Positions 20,380-31,504 of a DNA stretch of 64,000 nucleotides are shown piece after piece. Under the pieces are notes generated by a model. It saw nothing but the letters and a program-made list of their open reading frames with translations, was not told where the DNA came from and did not search any database. How positions within the stretch are numbered: position 1 is the first letter of the stretch; each line of letters opens with the position of its first letter. This DNA comes from Glycine soja (taxonomy: Eukaryota; Streptophyta; Magnoliopsida; Fabales; Fabaceae). The translations under genes and the position numbers were made by a program. The stretch is taken from positions 23,649,696-23,713,695 of the forward strand of contig NC_041007.1 of assembly GCF_004193775.1 (NCBI RefSeq), written 5' to 3'.

Positions 20380-21960
20380 ATGGAGCCCACTGACAGTGAG
20401 GACGCGCAGTCCTCTAAAGGCGAGGGCGTGTAGCCCTCTGAAGTTCAGGACGTGTCGCCTTTCGAAGGCGAGGGAGTGTAGTCCTATGATGGCAAGGACG
20501 TGCAATCCTCTAAAGGTGAGGGCATGCCCCCCTTTGAAAATGGGGAACATGTAGTCCTCTGATGGCGAGGACGTGTAGTCCTCTAAAGGTGAGGACGTGT
20601 AGTCCTCTGAAGGTGAGGGCGTGTAGCCCTACAAAGGTGAAGGCACATGACCCTTTGACGGCGAGGACGTGTAGTCCTCTGAAGTTGAAAGTACATGACC
20701 CTTTGAAGGCGAGGACGTGTAGTCCTCTGAAGGTGAAGGTAACTAGTACCCAAGGAGAGGGCGTGTAGCCCTCTCAAGGCGAGGACTTATAGTCCTCTGG
20801 AGGTGAGGGCGTGCAGCCCTCTGGTGGTGAGGACGTGTAGTCCTCTCAAGGCGAGGACGTGTAGTCCTCTGACGGTGAGGGTAACTAGTACCCAAGGTGA
20901 GGGCGTGTAGCCCTCTCAAGGCGAGGACTTGTAGTCCTCTGGAGGTAAGGGCGTGCAGCCCTCTGATGGTGAGGACGTGTAGTCCTCTCAAGGCGAGGAC
21001 GTGTAGTCCTCTCAACGGTGAGGGTAACTAGTACCCAAGGTGAGGGCGTGTAGCCCTCTCAAGGCAAGGACATGTAGTCCTCTAGAGGTGAGGGCGTGCC
21101 GCCCTCTGATGGTGAGGACGTGTAGTCCTCTCAAGGCGAGGACGTGTAGTCCTCTCAACGGTGAGGGTAACTAGTACCCAAGGTGAGGGCGTGTAGCCCT
21201 CTCAAGGCAAGGACATGTAGTCCTCTAGAGGTGAGGGCGTGCAGCCCTCTGATGGCGAGGGCGTGCAGCCCTCTGATGGTGAGGACGCGTAGTCCTCTCA
21301 AGGCGAGGACGTGTAGTCCTCTGACGGTGAGGGTAACTAGTACCCAAGGTGAGGGCGTGTAGCCCTCTCAAGGCGAGGACATGTAGTCCTCTGGAGGTGA
21401 GGGCATGCAGCCCTCTGATGGTGAGGACGTGTAGTCCTCTCAAGGCGAGGACGTGTAGTCCTCTCAACGGTGAGGGTAACTAGTACCCAAGGTGAGGGCG
21501 TGTAGCCCTCTCAAGGCGAGGACATGTAGTCCTCTGGAGGTAAGGGCGTGCAGCCCTCTGATGGTGAGGACGTGTAGTCCTCTCAAGGCGAGGACGTGTA
21601 GTCCTCTGACGGTGAGGGTAACTAGTACCCAAGGTGAGGGCGTGTAGCCCTCTCAAGGCGAGGACATGTAGTCCTCTGGAGGTGAGGGCATGCAGCCCTC
21701 TGATGGTGAGGACGTGTAGTCCTCTCAACGGTGAGGGTAACTAGTACCCAAGGTGAGGGCGTGTAGCCCTCTCAAGGCGAGGACATGTAGTCCTCTGGAG
21801 GTGAGGGCATGCAGCCCTCTGATGGTGAGGACGTGTAGTCCTCTCAAGGCGAGGACGTGTAGTCCTCTGATGGCGAGGACATGTAGTCCTCTCAAGGCGA
21901 GGACATGTAGTCCTCTAAAGGCGAGGACATGTAGTCCTCTAAAGGTGATAGGTACAAGTA
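20380..21960 (-). repeat. 24 bp palindromic-monomer array with 142-143 bp higher-order unit (element N)
   Basis: About 65 monomers. Most read GAGGAC-GTGTA-GTCCTC or GAGGGC-GTGTA-GCCCTC followed by a 7 nt linker such as TCAAGGC. A third type reads GGGTA-ACTAG-TACCC. Each is an inverted repeat of 5-6 bp with a 5 nt loop, and the difference between stems is matched on both arms. The ACTAGTACCC monomer recurs at 20743, 20885, 21028, 21171, 21337, 21480, 21622 and 21741, giving 142-143 bp units with one longer (166) and one shorter (119) by a monomer. Monomers at the left edge (20390-20560) are degenerate. Because 24 is a multiple of 3, both strands stay open (octapeptides such as RGLHVLAL); I do not regard these as a gene. 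Confidence 0.93.
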
Positions 21961-22690
21961 CCCAAGGGTCCACCCTTATGAGAAAGCAAGAGATCGACTC
22001 AGCGAGAGGGCCGGTCATCCCAAATCCACAAGATTTGGACATTAGATGTAGGAAATCTATGCAGTTAACATAATTTTTGGGGATGCAGATGCATGCAACC
22101 TTTGTCGTGAAATTTTGGTAAATGCAGACTTCATATGAAACAATGCAATGTAATGGAAAGTTGTACAATGTTCATGACATTCTTTCCCTATTTTGTGATT
22201 TTGATTTTGATTTAATTTTTTTTTTTTGGAAAACACAGATTGACTGTCTTTTTGAAAGAGGTGATAATTCATGCAACCTCATCCTATCTTTTTGCAAATC
22301 TCTCCGGGAACTCCCTCAGAGTGTATGTTCTTTTTGATTTAGTCACTTGACTATTTTGGAGTGACGGCAATGGAGTCGTTTGATGTTTGATCAATCCATT
22401 GAAAACCTAGGGTTTATCCCCCCTTTTCTTTTTCTTGTTTAAAAACATCGACAGGCGAGAACTTTTGATCTGCCCCTATGTTCACTTGAGGCTCATGCAC
22501 GATGCCCTTCATTGCCCCAGTGTAAGGCTTTGAGGTACCAATCATTGTCTTTCGTCATGACCTTGTAGCTGGGAACCTATTGAGTGAGAACTTCTAATCT
22601 GCCCCTAGGTTCGTTTGAGGTTTATGCATGGGGCCTTTCATTGCCCCAGTGTAGGGCTTAGAGGTACCAATTGTTGTCTTGTTTTCACAA
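21961..22690 (-). other. Non-coding spacer of N with a 129 bp direct duplication
   Basis: No gene recognised. A unit beginning GAGAACTT and containing CATTGCCCCAGTGTA occurs twice, starting at 22457 and 22586, diverged. A short T-run lies near 22210-22228. Confidence 0.55.
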
Positions 22691-22699
22691 CCTCGTAGT

Positions 22700-23540
22700 G
22701 AGGAAGAATGAAAGACGCAATTGATTCTTGCAAAAAGAATTTTCCAAGGACGAGAAATAGTTGAAGGATTTTTCAGCTGATGGATTAAGTCAAATGACTC
22801 CTATGTAGAAGCAAAATGTTTTGATGTCTTGATGATGCTAAAGGATCAAGTGCTTCTAAGTTCTATCCAAGGAAATCAAGATATATGATCAAGTTTGATC
22901 TCTTTAGAATCTTTAGGAAGAAGTTTCCAAATTGAAACAAACAAAGGTTTGACCAAAGAATTCTATCCTTTCAAATTGAGATTTGCTCTCTGGTAATCGA
23001 TTACTAGCAGTTTGAAAATGTTTTAATTCAAATTTTTAAAACCTGTAATCGATTACATAAGTCTTGTAATTGATTACCAGAGGGGATTTTCAGAAAATAA
23101 TTTCCAAGAGACATATCTATTCAAATGTTTTATGAATGGCCGTTCAAATGTTTTAAAGAGAGTTTTCATTGCCCAAACAGTTTTATCCTCTCGAAAGATC
23201 AAGAGTTTTTCTGAACTGAAATGTCTTATCCTCTCAAAAAAAGACTCCTTGGTCAACCACTTGCTTATTCAATAAGGAATTTTGATTGATCTTCATTTTA
23301 CAATCTACCTCTTTTACGAGAGACCTCTTCTTCTCTTCTTCTTATTTCTGAAAAGGGATTAAGAGACCGTGGGTCTCTTGTTGTAGAGGATTCCTGAACA
23401 CAAGGGAAGGGTTATCCCTGTGTGCATTGTTAATCCGAAAAGAGAGAGTGATAGTTCAATCGGGGAATAGTCTTTGCATCTTAATTCAACCCCCCTTTTT
23501 CTTAAGGTAACTGAGGCCATTTGCCCAACATCCTATTCTT
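22700..23540. repeat. Dispersed repeat R1 with TAATCGATTA palindromes
   Basis: It contains CTGGTAATCGATTACTAG, TGTAATCGATTACATAA and a variant, the phrase GACCGTGGGTCTCTTGTTGT and a C-rich end before TTAAGGTAACTGAGG. The reverse complement of related sequence forms 53347-54270. Limits are approximate, no terminal repeats or target duplications were recognised, and the family is unknown to me. Confidence 0.6.
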
Positions 23541-23689
23541 GATAACTCACTTCTCTCTAAAAAGACAAAATGAGGTCACATGAACGTCTATATTTTTACT
23601 TGAAAACACAGTCAATCAAATGCCTTTTTATTTTTTATTATTATTTTTTTTTATTTTGAAACTTATTTGTTTTGAACTTTGCTCGTTGT

Positions 23690-25690
23690 TTTACGGCACC
23701 CCCACCAACGTGCAAGATGAGTAATCTCTGATTGAACGGTCTTGGAAGTCAACACTCAGGAGCGCAGGTTGCTTGAGCAAACAGACCAATGGCTTACACC
23801 CACATTCCGGTGAAAGTTGAATAAGCAAACATGCGTTTGTGAGAGGATGAGGGACAAAGATATCAACTTTATCCATTAACATTGTAGCTGTGGTTTACAA
23901 TAATGGCATAAACTTGGAAACCCTGATGAGTCATTAGGGACACCTAACAACAGCTTTCAAAATTGCCCCATGTGTGGCATTTCTTGTCAATGTCAGGATT
24001 TACACGCAATTCTCCTCAAATTTCAGCCAGCCCGTATCAATTAGACTTCACACTTTATGCTTCGGGGTCATACAATGCTCAATGGAATGCCCCAGGGCTC
24101 CTCCACGATAAGCACACGTTGCGTTCGAGTCGTATCCTCAGAAAAGTGGAGGTTGATGAACCTTGGCTAGGGTTATGGCTACCATTGAATTATCAAGTAG
24201 ATATGGGAGCAAGTCAGCATAGGACACTGGAATTGGGGTGAATTCTACAGGCTTTCTTGCTGCAAAATTCACTTCTTGGTTGGTGTTTTTGGTTTGTGCT
24301 AAAGGTGGTGTTCGTCATTGGAAGTGCGGTAGACAGACTTTGTGGTTGATTTAGGGATGGCCTTTGTGGATAACTGGGTGGTGGGTAAGGAGGAGGTTTG
24401 TTATTGACTGAGTAATGACATTGTTGGGTTTGTGGGAAACTTGGTCGTACAGGAATGGCAGTCACAACATGGGTTTCTCCCTTATCCTCACTCTCTTTAT
24501 TTGCCCCAGTTTTCTCAGTCGTCCTAGTAGGATGATCAAATTTGCCTTTTTTCGGACCCACATCGATCCTTTCACTGGCAAAGACCAAATCCGCAAAGCT
24601 TTTGAGGGTGCGAAGCCCACCATCTTTTCATAGTAGAGTACCGATAATGTGTCTACCATCACGATTATCGTCTCCCTTTTTGCACAGTTTTTGTAGTTGC
24701 ATCCTATCCGGAGCCATATCAGAATTGTACTGACACTGCTTAATGAAGGCAACCATTAGGTCCTTCCAAGAATGGACTCAAGAAGGTTCCTAAGTTAGCA
24801 TACCAGGCGACAGTTGTCCTAGTAAGACTTTCTCAGGAAAAATGTATCAGCAGTTTCTCATCTTTTGCGTATGCCCCCATCTTCCGACAGTACATCTTTA
24901 GATGGTTCTTGGAGCGAGTAGTCCCCTTGTACTTGCCAAAGTCCGGCACCTTGAACTTGGGAATGACCATGTTTGGGTATTAGGAACAACTCTTCTAGGT
25001 TAGCAAAGGCATAATCTTCACCTCCTTCAATGGCCCTGAGCCTTTCCAACTTTCCCATTCCTGCCATAGTCATGAGGGGCTCTTCCCACCGCAAAACGCA
25101 ATGGTTATGGTTGTGGGCGAAACTGAGGGCTCTCCAAAGTGTTTTCAAAGGGTATACCACCAACTGCTTGCCCTTCAGTGGCATATCCGAGCCAAGGCTC
25201 GAAGTTAGCTAGATTGTGGTGGGGAATTTCATGTGTCTCCCCCGTGGTTTGAGAGATATGTGCCTGATGAGGTTATTGGTTCTCAATGAGTATCGGAGTG
25301 GAGTTATCGAGATTTTCATTGAGAGTGTATGCCACATTGGGTGATGTATAGTTGGGAGGCAAGCCATATGATGGGAAGGCGTGCTCGTTTTGAATTTGCA
25401 CATCATGGGGTCCGCCCGTACTTCCTAAATCTTTGCCTACCATATTTGACGTTGGACGATTCATTTGCTTGAGGCCAGATGGGAGCATCGGGTTCACCTT
25501 AGCGACAGCGCTAATAGTGGCAACTATAACTGCATTGGCTTCCATTATCTTCTTCATGCTCATCATGGCCTTTATCATTGTGGCCATTTGCTCTTTTATG
25601 GCCTCCATTTTTGGCCTTCATCTTCTCTTGCACCTTCTCTGCTTCACCCATTACTCTAGCTCTAGCACGAGTTCGGTAAGGGCGCCGTAA
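23690..25690 (-). pseudogene. Decayed gag of element N
   Basis: In sense order the - strand shows the gag N-terminal region (25608-25273: EAIKEQMATMIKAMMSMKK, later SYGLPPNYTSPN), a capsid-core piece (25184-24858), the block ERIDVGPKKGKFDH (24588-24550) matching ERIEVGLKRGKFDY of element C, and a zinc-knuckle-like CAYRGGALGHSIEHC near 24080-24130. Stops and frame changes separate all the pieces. Homology fades near 23690 and no protease follows. Gag may therefore be needed in trans as well. Confidence 0.72.
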
Positions 25691-26815
25691 AGCGTTTCCT
25701 TTTTTTTTTTTTTTTTTTTTTTTGATAAGTTCATTTTATTTTATTTTTCAAGGAAAGAATGCAATGAGCAATGCAACCAATGAAAAGCATGGATGCATGC
25801 GAATGATGTAGAAGTATTGCGAATTTTTACGCAGGATATGGGGTTGAATCAATTTAGATTTTCAACATGGTCCATGACATCTTTGTCAAGGTGAAACTGG
25901 AAGTAACAAGGACATCAATAATCCTAAATATGTTTGGCAGTAGACGAAGCAGTGATGTGACTCGATTCATCTTTTGCCCCAAGTTTGCAGGATGGTTACT
26001 TCCATATTTCAACCTGACTTGATGAACCTTTTTGTAAAAGCATGAGCTCGGTTCAACCCTATAATCCAAGGAATGGCAATTCTGATTGCCAATACTTCAA
26101 CAACATCTCATAGGGATGAATGACTCGGGCATACTTTAAGCTTATGCACGGAAAATGTAATTATGAAATTGACATGCCCGAAGAAACACCATTTCCTAGT
26201 TAACCATGCATTAGGTACCATGTTCAAATATCTTGTTTTTAAGTGAAACGGGTTTATGATCCCAACATGGTTGGCTCGTGGTGCCTAACACATGAAACTA
26301 AGAAAGTAGTGTGAAGTTTCACGCTCCCCCTTTTTTTGTTTTTGTTTTGTAGAGGAAAACGCAAGGATGAGCAAACATGAAAACAAATGGTATGCAATTT
26401 TGCAGACCAAAAAGTTTGTTGAACGCATATGCATGATGATGCCATGACCATGCAAAATGTGAGGCTGGAATATGATAACGGACAAATGCAGGATATGTCC
26501 ATTATGATGTTATGAAGAGATGCTTATGCGATGCATGACATGAATGCATTTTACGGACACGAGAGCCCGGAAAATTATCTCTTCTTACTTGCGCATTTGG
26601 GGGCGCAGTGCCCCATGTGTACAATTAAGAAGGTGAGATGGACCTTCCGGCTTCCCGTGACAAAGGACGAGACCAACATACAATGCATGCTAGAGATAAA
26701 ATGTAGGAGTGATTTGATTTGCACAAGCTTTTTGGAGTAGAAACATGGGACCAACTCATTTTATTTCAAAAAGGAAGTCGTATCTAGTCAAGGTCTGAGA
26801 GACCATACAAGTTTC
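25691..26815 (-). other. Spacer between DUF7745 ORF and gag remnant of N
   Basis: Contains a T-run at about 25699-25721 and AT-rich sequence. No gene recognised. Confidence 0.45.
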
Positions 26816-28477
26816 CTAACGATTTCTAATTATGTGGGCCATTAAGTCTATCATATGCTGACAATAGCCGAGAAGCCCATGAATCTCTTCGGGGGCGGAG
26901 TAGGTGTCTGCCATCGCCTTGGCCTTGGCTAACAATCGGGGAAGTTCTTGACTCCCGTTCAAGGTAAGAGCAAACTGATCCATCCACATGGTTGCCTCTT
27001 GGTGTAAAGAGTCGATCACCCTTCCTCTAGCCTCTTTTTCCGCATATACTTGGGCATACTCATCCGCGATTCTATGCTCGTGGGCCGTGGCTAGACCCAA
27101 CTCTTCTTGGTACTTGGCGATGATAGCTAACATGTTGGTTTCTGTCTCGCATAGACGCTGAGACAAGCTTCTTTTGGACCTTGAACAAGCAATCAACTCC
27201 TCTTTTAGAACCATGCTATATGCTCGCGACTGGTCCCTTTCTTCCCTTCGCAACTTGAGTTCATTATTGCTACCCCATAGAGCTCCGCGAAATTTGTTCC
27301 GGCCATACTCTTCCTTGCGAGCCCTCTTGGTCTCTTGTTCAAGGGCTCTTGCGGTAATTGCATTCTCTTCCCGTAACCCGGCGCACTCCTTCCGAACGTG
27401 TGTAGCAGCCAACTTAAACTTCTCCTTGGCGAGTTTTGCCTTTCCTAACTCGCTTTTGAGAGCTCGGACTTCTTCGTCCTCTTCCGGTGCTTCAAAATTC
27501 TCTTCGCTGACGACTTTTAACTTGGCGAGCCAATCTAAACCTCGTATGCGAACTTTCAGCCATTCGTGGTACCCACCAATGATGCCATTACGAATGCCTC
27601 TAAGCTCTTGATCTTTCCTTAACGGGGTTTCCCATGCCTTATGGATTCTTGGTATAGTCTTGGAATTTTGTGCGCCGAAATCCCTCACAAGGAAAGGAGA
27701 CATGCTTTCTTCCGTCGGTGCTCCCCTCATGGGGTACCCTAGTTGTCTTATAGCGAGCGCGGGATTGTAGTTAATACAACCCCTCGTTCCTACCAGCGGA
27801 ATGTTTGGGTATCTTCCACATGAGAAAAGGACTCCTTCTTTTCCTTCCCTCCATCGGGGGAACCAACTGATTGTTCTACCTCCTATCCCGGCCAAGAGCT
27901 GGTCCCAATCCATTCTCCTCTTTTCAGTACCCGAGCGATGGCTCAGGAGCGGACATGGATGTCTTGTGTCTTGTTGGAGCAAGTGTGAAACCAACCAAAC
28001 ACAGAGGGCGGGTAAGCAACAGATGATCCGTGCGCTACTCTTCTCGCACCTTCGGTCAAATGTGTCAAATAGATCTGCCAAGACAGCTACCACCGGACTT
28101 TCCTTACTATGGTGGTAGGCAAGGAAAGCGTCGATTGCTGCTAGGTCTATCAAACCATCCACGTTTGGAAAGAGGACGACCCCAAAAATTATTAAAGCTA
28201 ACACATCCATAAACGGGACCCAGTCTCCTTGATTGGCCATACCCCTCGCCTTGTCTTCTAGGTACTTCTGTGGTAGGCCCGCTATGCCGTTCCGAGTCTG
28301 TTTTATGCGGTCCAAACCTCTGGCTGAATCCTTGACCACAGTTGCAATTCTGTTCAAAGAGGGGAGACACCCGGAGGGAAGATATGGTTTCCTTCCCCCG
28401 AGAGGACATCCTAGAATTTCCTCAAATTCTTCAATGGTTGGTACTAATTGGAAGTCCCCGAATGTGAAGCATCTCAA
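26816..28477 (-). CDS. DUF7745-like ORF1 protein with coiled-coil tail (element N)
   Basis: 553 codons. Residues 1-325 match the ORF at 52189 (CFTFGDFQLVPTIEEFEEILG, then FPNVDGLIDLAAIDAFL, RIICCLPALCVWLVSHL and GYHEWLKVRIRGLDWL), a conserved plant domain I recognise as DUF7745. It is often seen in retroelement-associated legume proteins; its function is unknown. Residues about 335-480 are charged and heptad-like (EEVRALKSELGKAKLAKEK and following), a likely coiled coil. Homology continues upstream to an ATG at 28689-28687, but a frame disruption near 28520 separates it, so this product lacks about 70 N-terminal residues. It lies first after the 5' LTR, the place of the extra ORF1 in Ogre elements. 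It is the longest open frame in N. Confidence 0.82.
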   Translation of the reverse strand: MRCFTFGDFQLVPTIEEFEEILGCPLGGRKPYLPSGCLPSLNRIATVVKDSARGLDRIKQTRNGIAGLPQKYLEDKARGMANQGDWVPFMDVLALIIFGVVLFPNVDGLIDLAAIDAFLAYHHSKESPVVAVLADLFDTFDRRCEKSSARIICCLPALCVWLVSHLLQQDTRHPCPLLSHRSGTEKRRMDWDQLLAGIGGRTISWFPRWREGKEGVLFSCGRYPNIPLVGTRGCINYNPALAIRQLGYPMRGAPTEESMSPFLVRDFGAQNSKTIPRIHKAWETPLRKDQELRGIRNGIIGGYHEWLKVRIRGLDWLAKLKVVSEENFEAPEEDEEVRALKSELGKAKLAKEKFKLAATHVRKECAGLREENAITARALEQETKRARKEEYGRNKFRGALWGSNNELKLRREERDQSRAYSMVLKEELIACSRSKRSLSQRLCETETNMLAIIAKYQEELGLATAHEHRIADEYAQVYAEKEARGRVIDSLHQEATMWMDQFALTLNGSQELPRLLAKAKAMADTYSAPEEIHGLLGYCQHMIDLMAHIIRNR

Positions 28478-28689
28478 GGGCTGGTCGTAGTATTGGGTAA
28501 GTGATGCAATGGCTTCTATGGACTTCTACCCTAGCTAGGTCCCAAAATGCTTACCATAGGCTTTGCGAAGGCTTGCCGTTGAAGTTGACCCATTAATTGC
28601 CCCAACTTTCGTAAACTGGTGACCTCTAAGCTCTTGATTTTGACTTGATAGAACCTCTTTTTAAGCGAAGGCTTTTGACTTGATCCCAT
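28478..28689 (-). pseudogene. 5' end of DUF7745 ORF in N, out of frame with the main part
   Basis: The ATG at 28689-28687 opens a frame matching the start of the D copy (KRFYQVKIKSLEVTSL and following). It runs into a stop near the block that reads AEVFTEAIVSLAQYY in D. The ATG lies six bases after TTTCACTTTAG, a good 3' splice site (AG = complement of 28696-28697). Confidence 0.65.
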
Positions 28690-29537
28690 GTTTTACTAAA
28701 GTGAAATAAAATCTAGTGCGAAACAAAACTCCTACATCTATCATGGGTGGAATGGATGAATGCATGAAGAAATGCATGTGACACAGATGCAATCTAGGAA
28801 TGCGGGGGTCCGGGGAATTTGTCCCCTTCTTAGATACGACGTCTAGGGGTAGCAAAATGCCCCAACGCACGTTTTTAAGAAGGCGACACGGACCCTCCGT
28901 TGGTTTGTTTACAGTAGGGATCAAGACAGAACCCGTATGCAATGCCTATGCAAAAGACACAATGCGGGAATGTACACAGTATGACAATATTTACCGAACA
29001 TAAGCAAAAGGGTATATGATACTCATGCATGGCAGTGTGAAAAATGGCACGCAGCGTGTTTGCTTCGTGCCCCTATTTAAAGGACCTATAAGGGAGAGAA
29101 CTAACTAGGCTTTTAGCAATAATCCCCAAGGTAGTTATATCTCTCTTGATGGTTTCTAGAGGTATCATCCCCTTTGAAGAACAAATTGTAGCAGTAGGGA
29201 CTACTAGCAACAATAAGTTCTCAAAGAGAAAAGCTCTAGATGAGGGTTCACTGTAATCAAGCAAGTCGGAGACCTAGCATGATCACAGATTCACCTCCAC
29301 TCCTTATGTTCCCATGAACCCGGGTATAGGGCCCTTTTTCACTCACAGTGTGTGCAAATAGTGTTGGTGTTTGTGTGCATCAAATGAATAAATATTTACT
29401 TCATGCATACATTTAAAACGCACTAAAAGCCACAAAGAGTTTATATATACAAGAACATAATGAAAGGAAACCAACAAAGGGGTAAGTCACGGTAAAACAT
29501 TGCACAAGATTAAATGGCCTAACTCTCTAAAAAACAG
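28690..29537 (-). other. Leader of N between PBS and ORF1
   Basis: No gene. It is probably within the leader intron, whose donor is in the 5' LTR (GGTAAGTA, complement of about 30768-30775) and acceptor at 28696. The segment around 29265-29335 is nearly the same as 51645-51725 of element D in reverse (GGGCCCTATACCCGGGTTCA). Confidence 0.55.
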
Positions 29538-29555
29538 TCCCCAGTGGAGTCGCCA
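29538..29555 (-). other. Primer-binding site of element N
   Basis: The complement reads TGGCGACTCCACTGGGGA, starting two bases inside the 5' LTR end. It begins TGG, as expected for pairing with a tRNA CCA tail. Ogre elements are reported to use tRNA-Arg; the exact tRNA was not checked. Confidence 0.72.
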
Positions 29556-29557
29556 AC

Positions 29558-31499
29558 TGTCGCAACCTACCCTTCGGCGGGAGGGCGACGCGAGACTCGC
29601 GGGATGCGTGTTCCACGAAAGGAATACGCGCGGAGTCGCCACCAACGTTTATTTGAGGAAAACGTCGGAAAAACCGGAAAAGACGAGATCTACGAACTTT
29701 TTAGTGAAAGGTTCGGGAGTTGTATTTACGCACGGGGAAGGTATTAGCACCCCACACGCCCGTCCCAAGGGACGGCAGCCTTTAATCGAATGTGCAAACA
29801 TGACTTTGATTTTTATGTTCCCTTTTTATGTTCTTATATCCTTTATACCCTTTTTATATTTTTCCTTTTTTGTGGTCGACAAGGGTGTTTCCCTTTGCTC
29901 CTACGTATTCCTCAATTTGGGATGAGGAAATCAGACCTACGTAGTTCTTTTGGAACAAAGTGTTTGTTTAAGTTGTTTTTGTCTTTTTGCAAAACATGTT
30001 TTTATTGAACAAAAGGTCATTTAAGGTGTTGAACCATTAAACGGTCTTTTGATTTTGAAAGGGGAGAAACGTTAAGGCGTTGGACCATTAACGATTTCTT
30101 GTTTTTGAAAGGAGAGAAACGTTAAGGCATTGGACCATTAACGATCTCTTGGGGTGGTCGACAAAAGCGGGGCTTTTGCTCCTACGTATCCTCAATGAGG
30201 AACTCAGACCTACGTAGTTCTTTCTTATCAAGTGATTCTTTTTTGCTCAAGTGGTGATCATTTTAAGGCGTTGGACCTTAAAAATGATCCATTTTACTTA
30301 GTGAGAAAATGAAATGACGAACTTCAAAAGCCTATTTTTGTGGACGAGCTTGACTAGGCGAGTTGATTTTAGCCTTAGTTTCACTTTAGTTATTAATCAA
30401 TTCGATTAAGAATGAGAAATCCCAAAGAGAAAACGTCCGATTGATTTTCCGCTTTATTCTACTAAAAGATGTCTTTTTGATTATTATATTATTTTTTACC
30501 TCTTTTTGATTTCCAACGTGGTTACGGCACGACCGAACGGTCGGAATTTATTTTAACCAAAGTTAATGGATAATACAATTCAAACGTTCGGTGGAAATTT
30601 ATTTTATTTTTAAGTTAAGCGAGAAACGACTTAAGTAAAATGGCTTAAGCACGTCAACAGGGGGTATAAAAAGTAAACAAAATGAGAATAAAAATGCACG
30701 AAACACAATGTGGACCACTACGGGTGCATAGAATGAATCGAAAAGCTTGGTTCGAGGTACTTACCCGTTGAAGATCGAAGAACGATGAAGAACGAATGAA
30801 GAACGTCGAAGAACGGTTCAAACCTTTGCGAGATTCCTCACGGAAAACGTTACGGAAACGTTTCGGAAGCGCCTCGGCTTAGATTTTCTTCACGGAAACA
30901 ATTTTTTCAAGCAAATTCCAAAGAGAGAGAAGTGCCTAAAGGGCTGGGATCCTTTTCTTCTTCATTTTCTCCCCTATTTATAGCAAAATAGGGGAGATGC
31001 TTGCCGCCCAGCTCGCCCAGGCGAGCTCAGCTCGCCCAGGCGAGCAGGGTTGCTTCCTCCAGAAGCAACCGCCTTCTGGAGGAACCTTCTGGAGGGCCCA
31101 AATGGGCCTGGGTGCTATTTGCACCCCCATTTTTACTAAGTTCACCCCCTCTGCTGTTTTTTGGTGATTCTTTTTTCGTAAAGTTACGGAAACTTACGAA
31201 TTTCGTAACGATACTTGTTTTCTTTCCGTAATTGTTACGGAACCTTGCGGATTACATAATCATCCCCTTTTTGACTTACGGAATGTTACGGAACCTCACT
31301 TAATTATGCAACGACGCTTCCTTTTGATTTCCGGTGTGTCACGGAAACTTACGGATTGTGCATCAATATTTTTTTGGTTTTCCGGCATGTCCTGAAATTT
31401 CACAAATTGCCTAATGATGGGTGCCAAGCACCTCACGAGGACCAAAGAATGGTCGCACGTCATCGAGCAAAGGTTCCCGGACGAAATTAGGGTATGACA
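29558..31499 (-). repeat. 5' LTR of element N
   Basis: Same features as the LTR at 13600-15541, with a constant offset of 15958. The TATA box complement is at 30975-30982 and the leader splice donor at about 30773. No difference from the other LTR was seen in the lines compared. Confidence 0.95.
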
Positions 31500-31504
31500 C
31501 GGTC
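31500..31504. other. Target-site duplication CGGTC (right) of element N
   Basis: Matches 13595-13599. Element B integrase coding resumes here. Confidence 0.93.

Larger units (their letters stand above)
13600..31499 (-). mobile_element. Element N: complete non-autonomous Ogre-like retrotransposon (17.9 kb)
   Basis: Two 1942 bp direct repeats (13600-15541 and 29558-31499, constant offset 15958) begin TG and end CA and are flanked by CGGTC. The primer-binding site next to the right LTR and the polypurine tract next to the left LTR show it is transcribed on the - strand. In sense order it holds DUF7745 (28689-26816), a decayed gag (about 25690-23690), a dispersed repeat, a hairpin array, T32 remnants, a pyrimidine-rich block (+ strand), a 100 bp array and LTR-fragment repeats. 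No protease, RT, RNase H or integrase is visible. This recalls the soybean non-autonomous family SNRE and its autonomous partner SARE; that link is from memory and not verified. Confidence 0.92.

Noticed and set aside
20362..22168. Leucine-rich octapeptide proteins on the - strand and CSPLK repeats on the + strand
   Set aside because: The 24 bp monomer is a multiple of three, so both strands are open by construction; no independent sign of coding.
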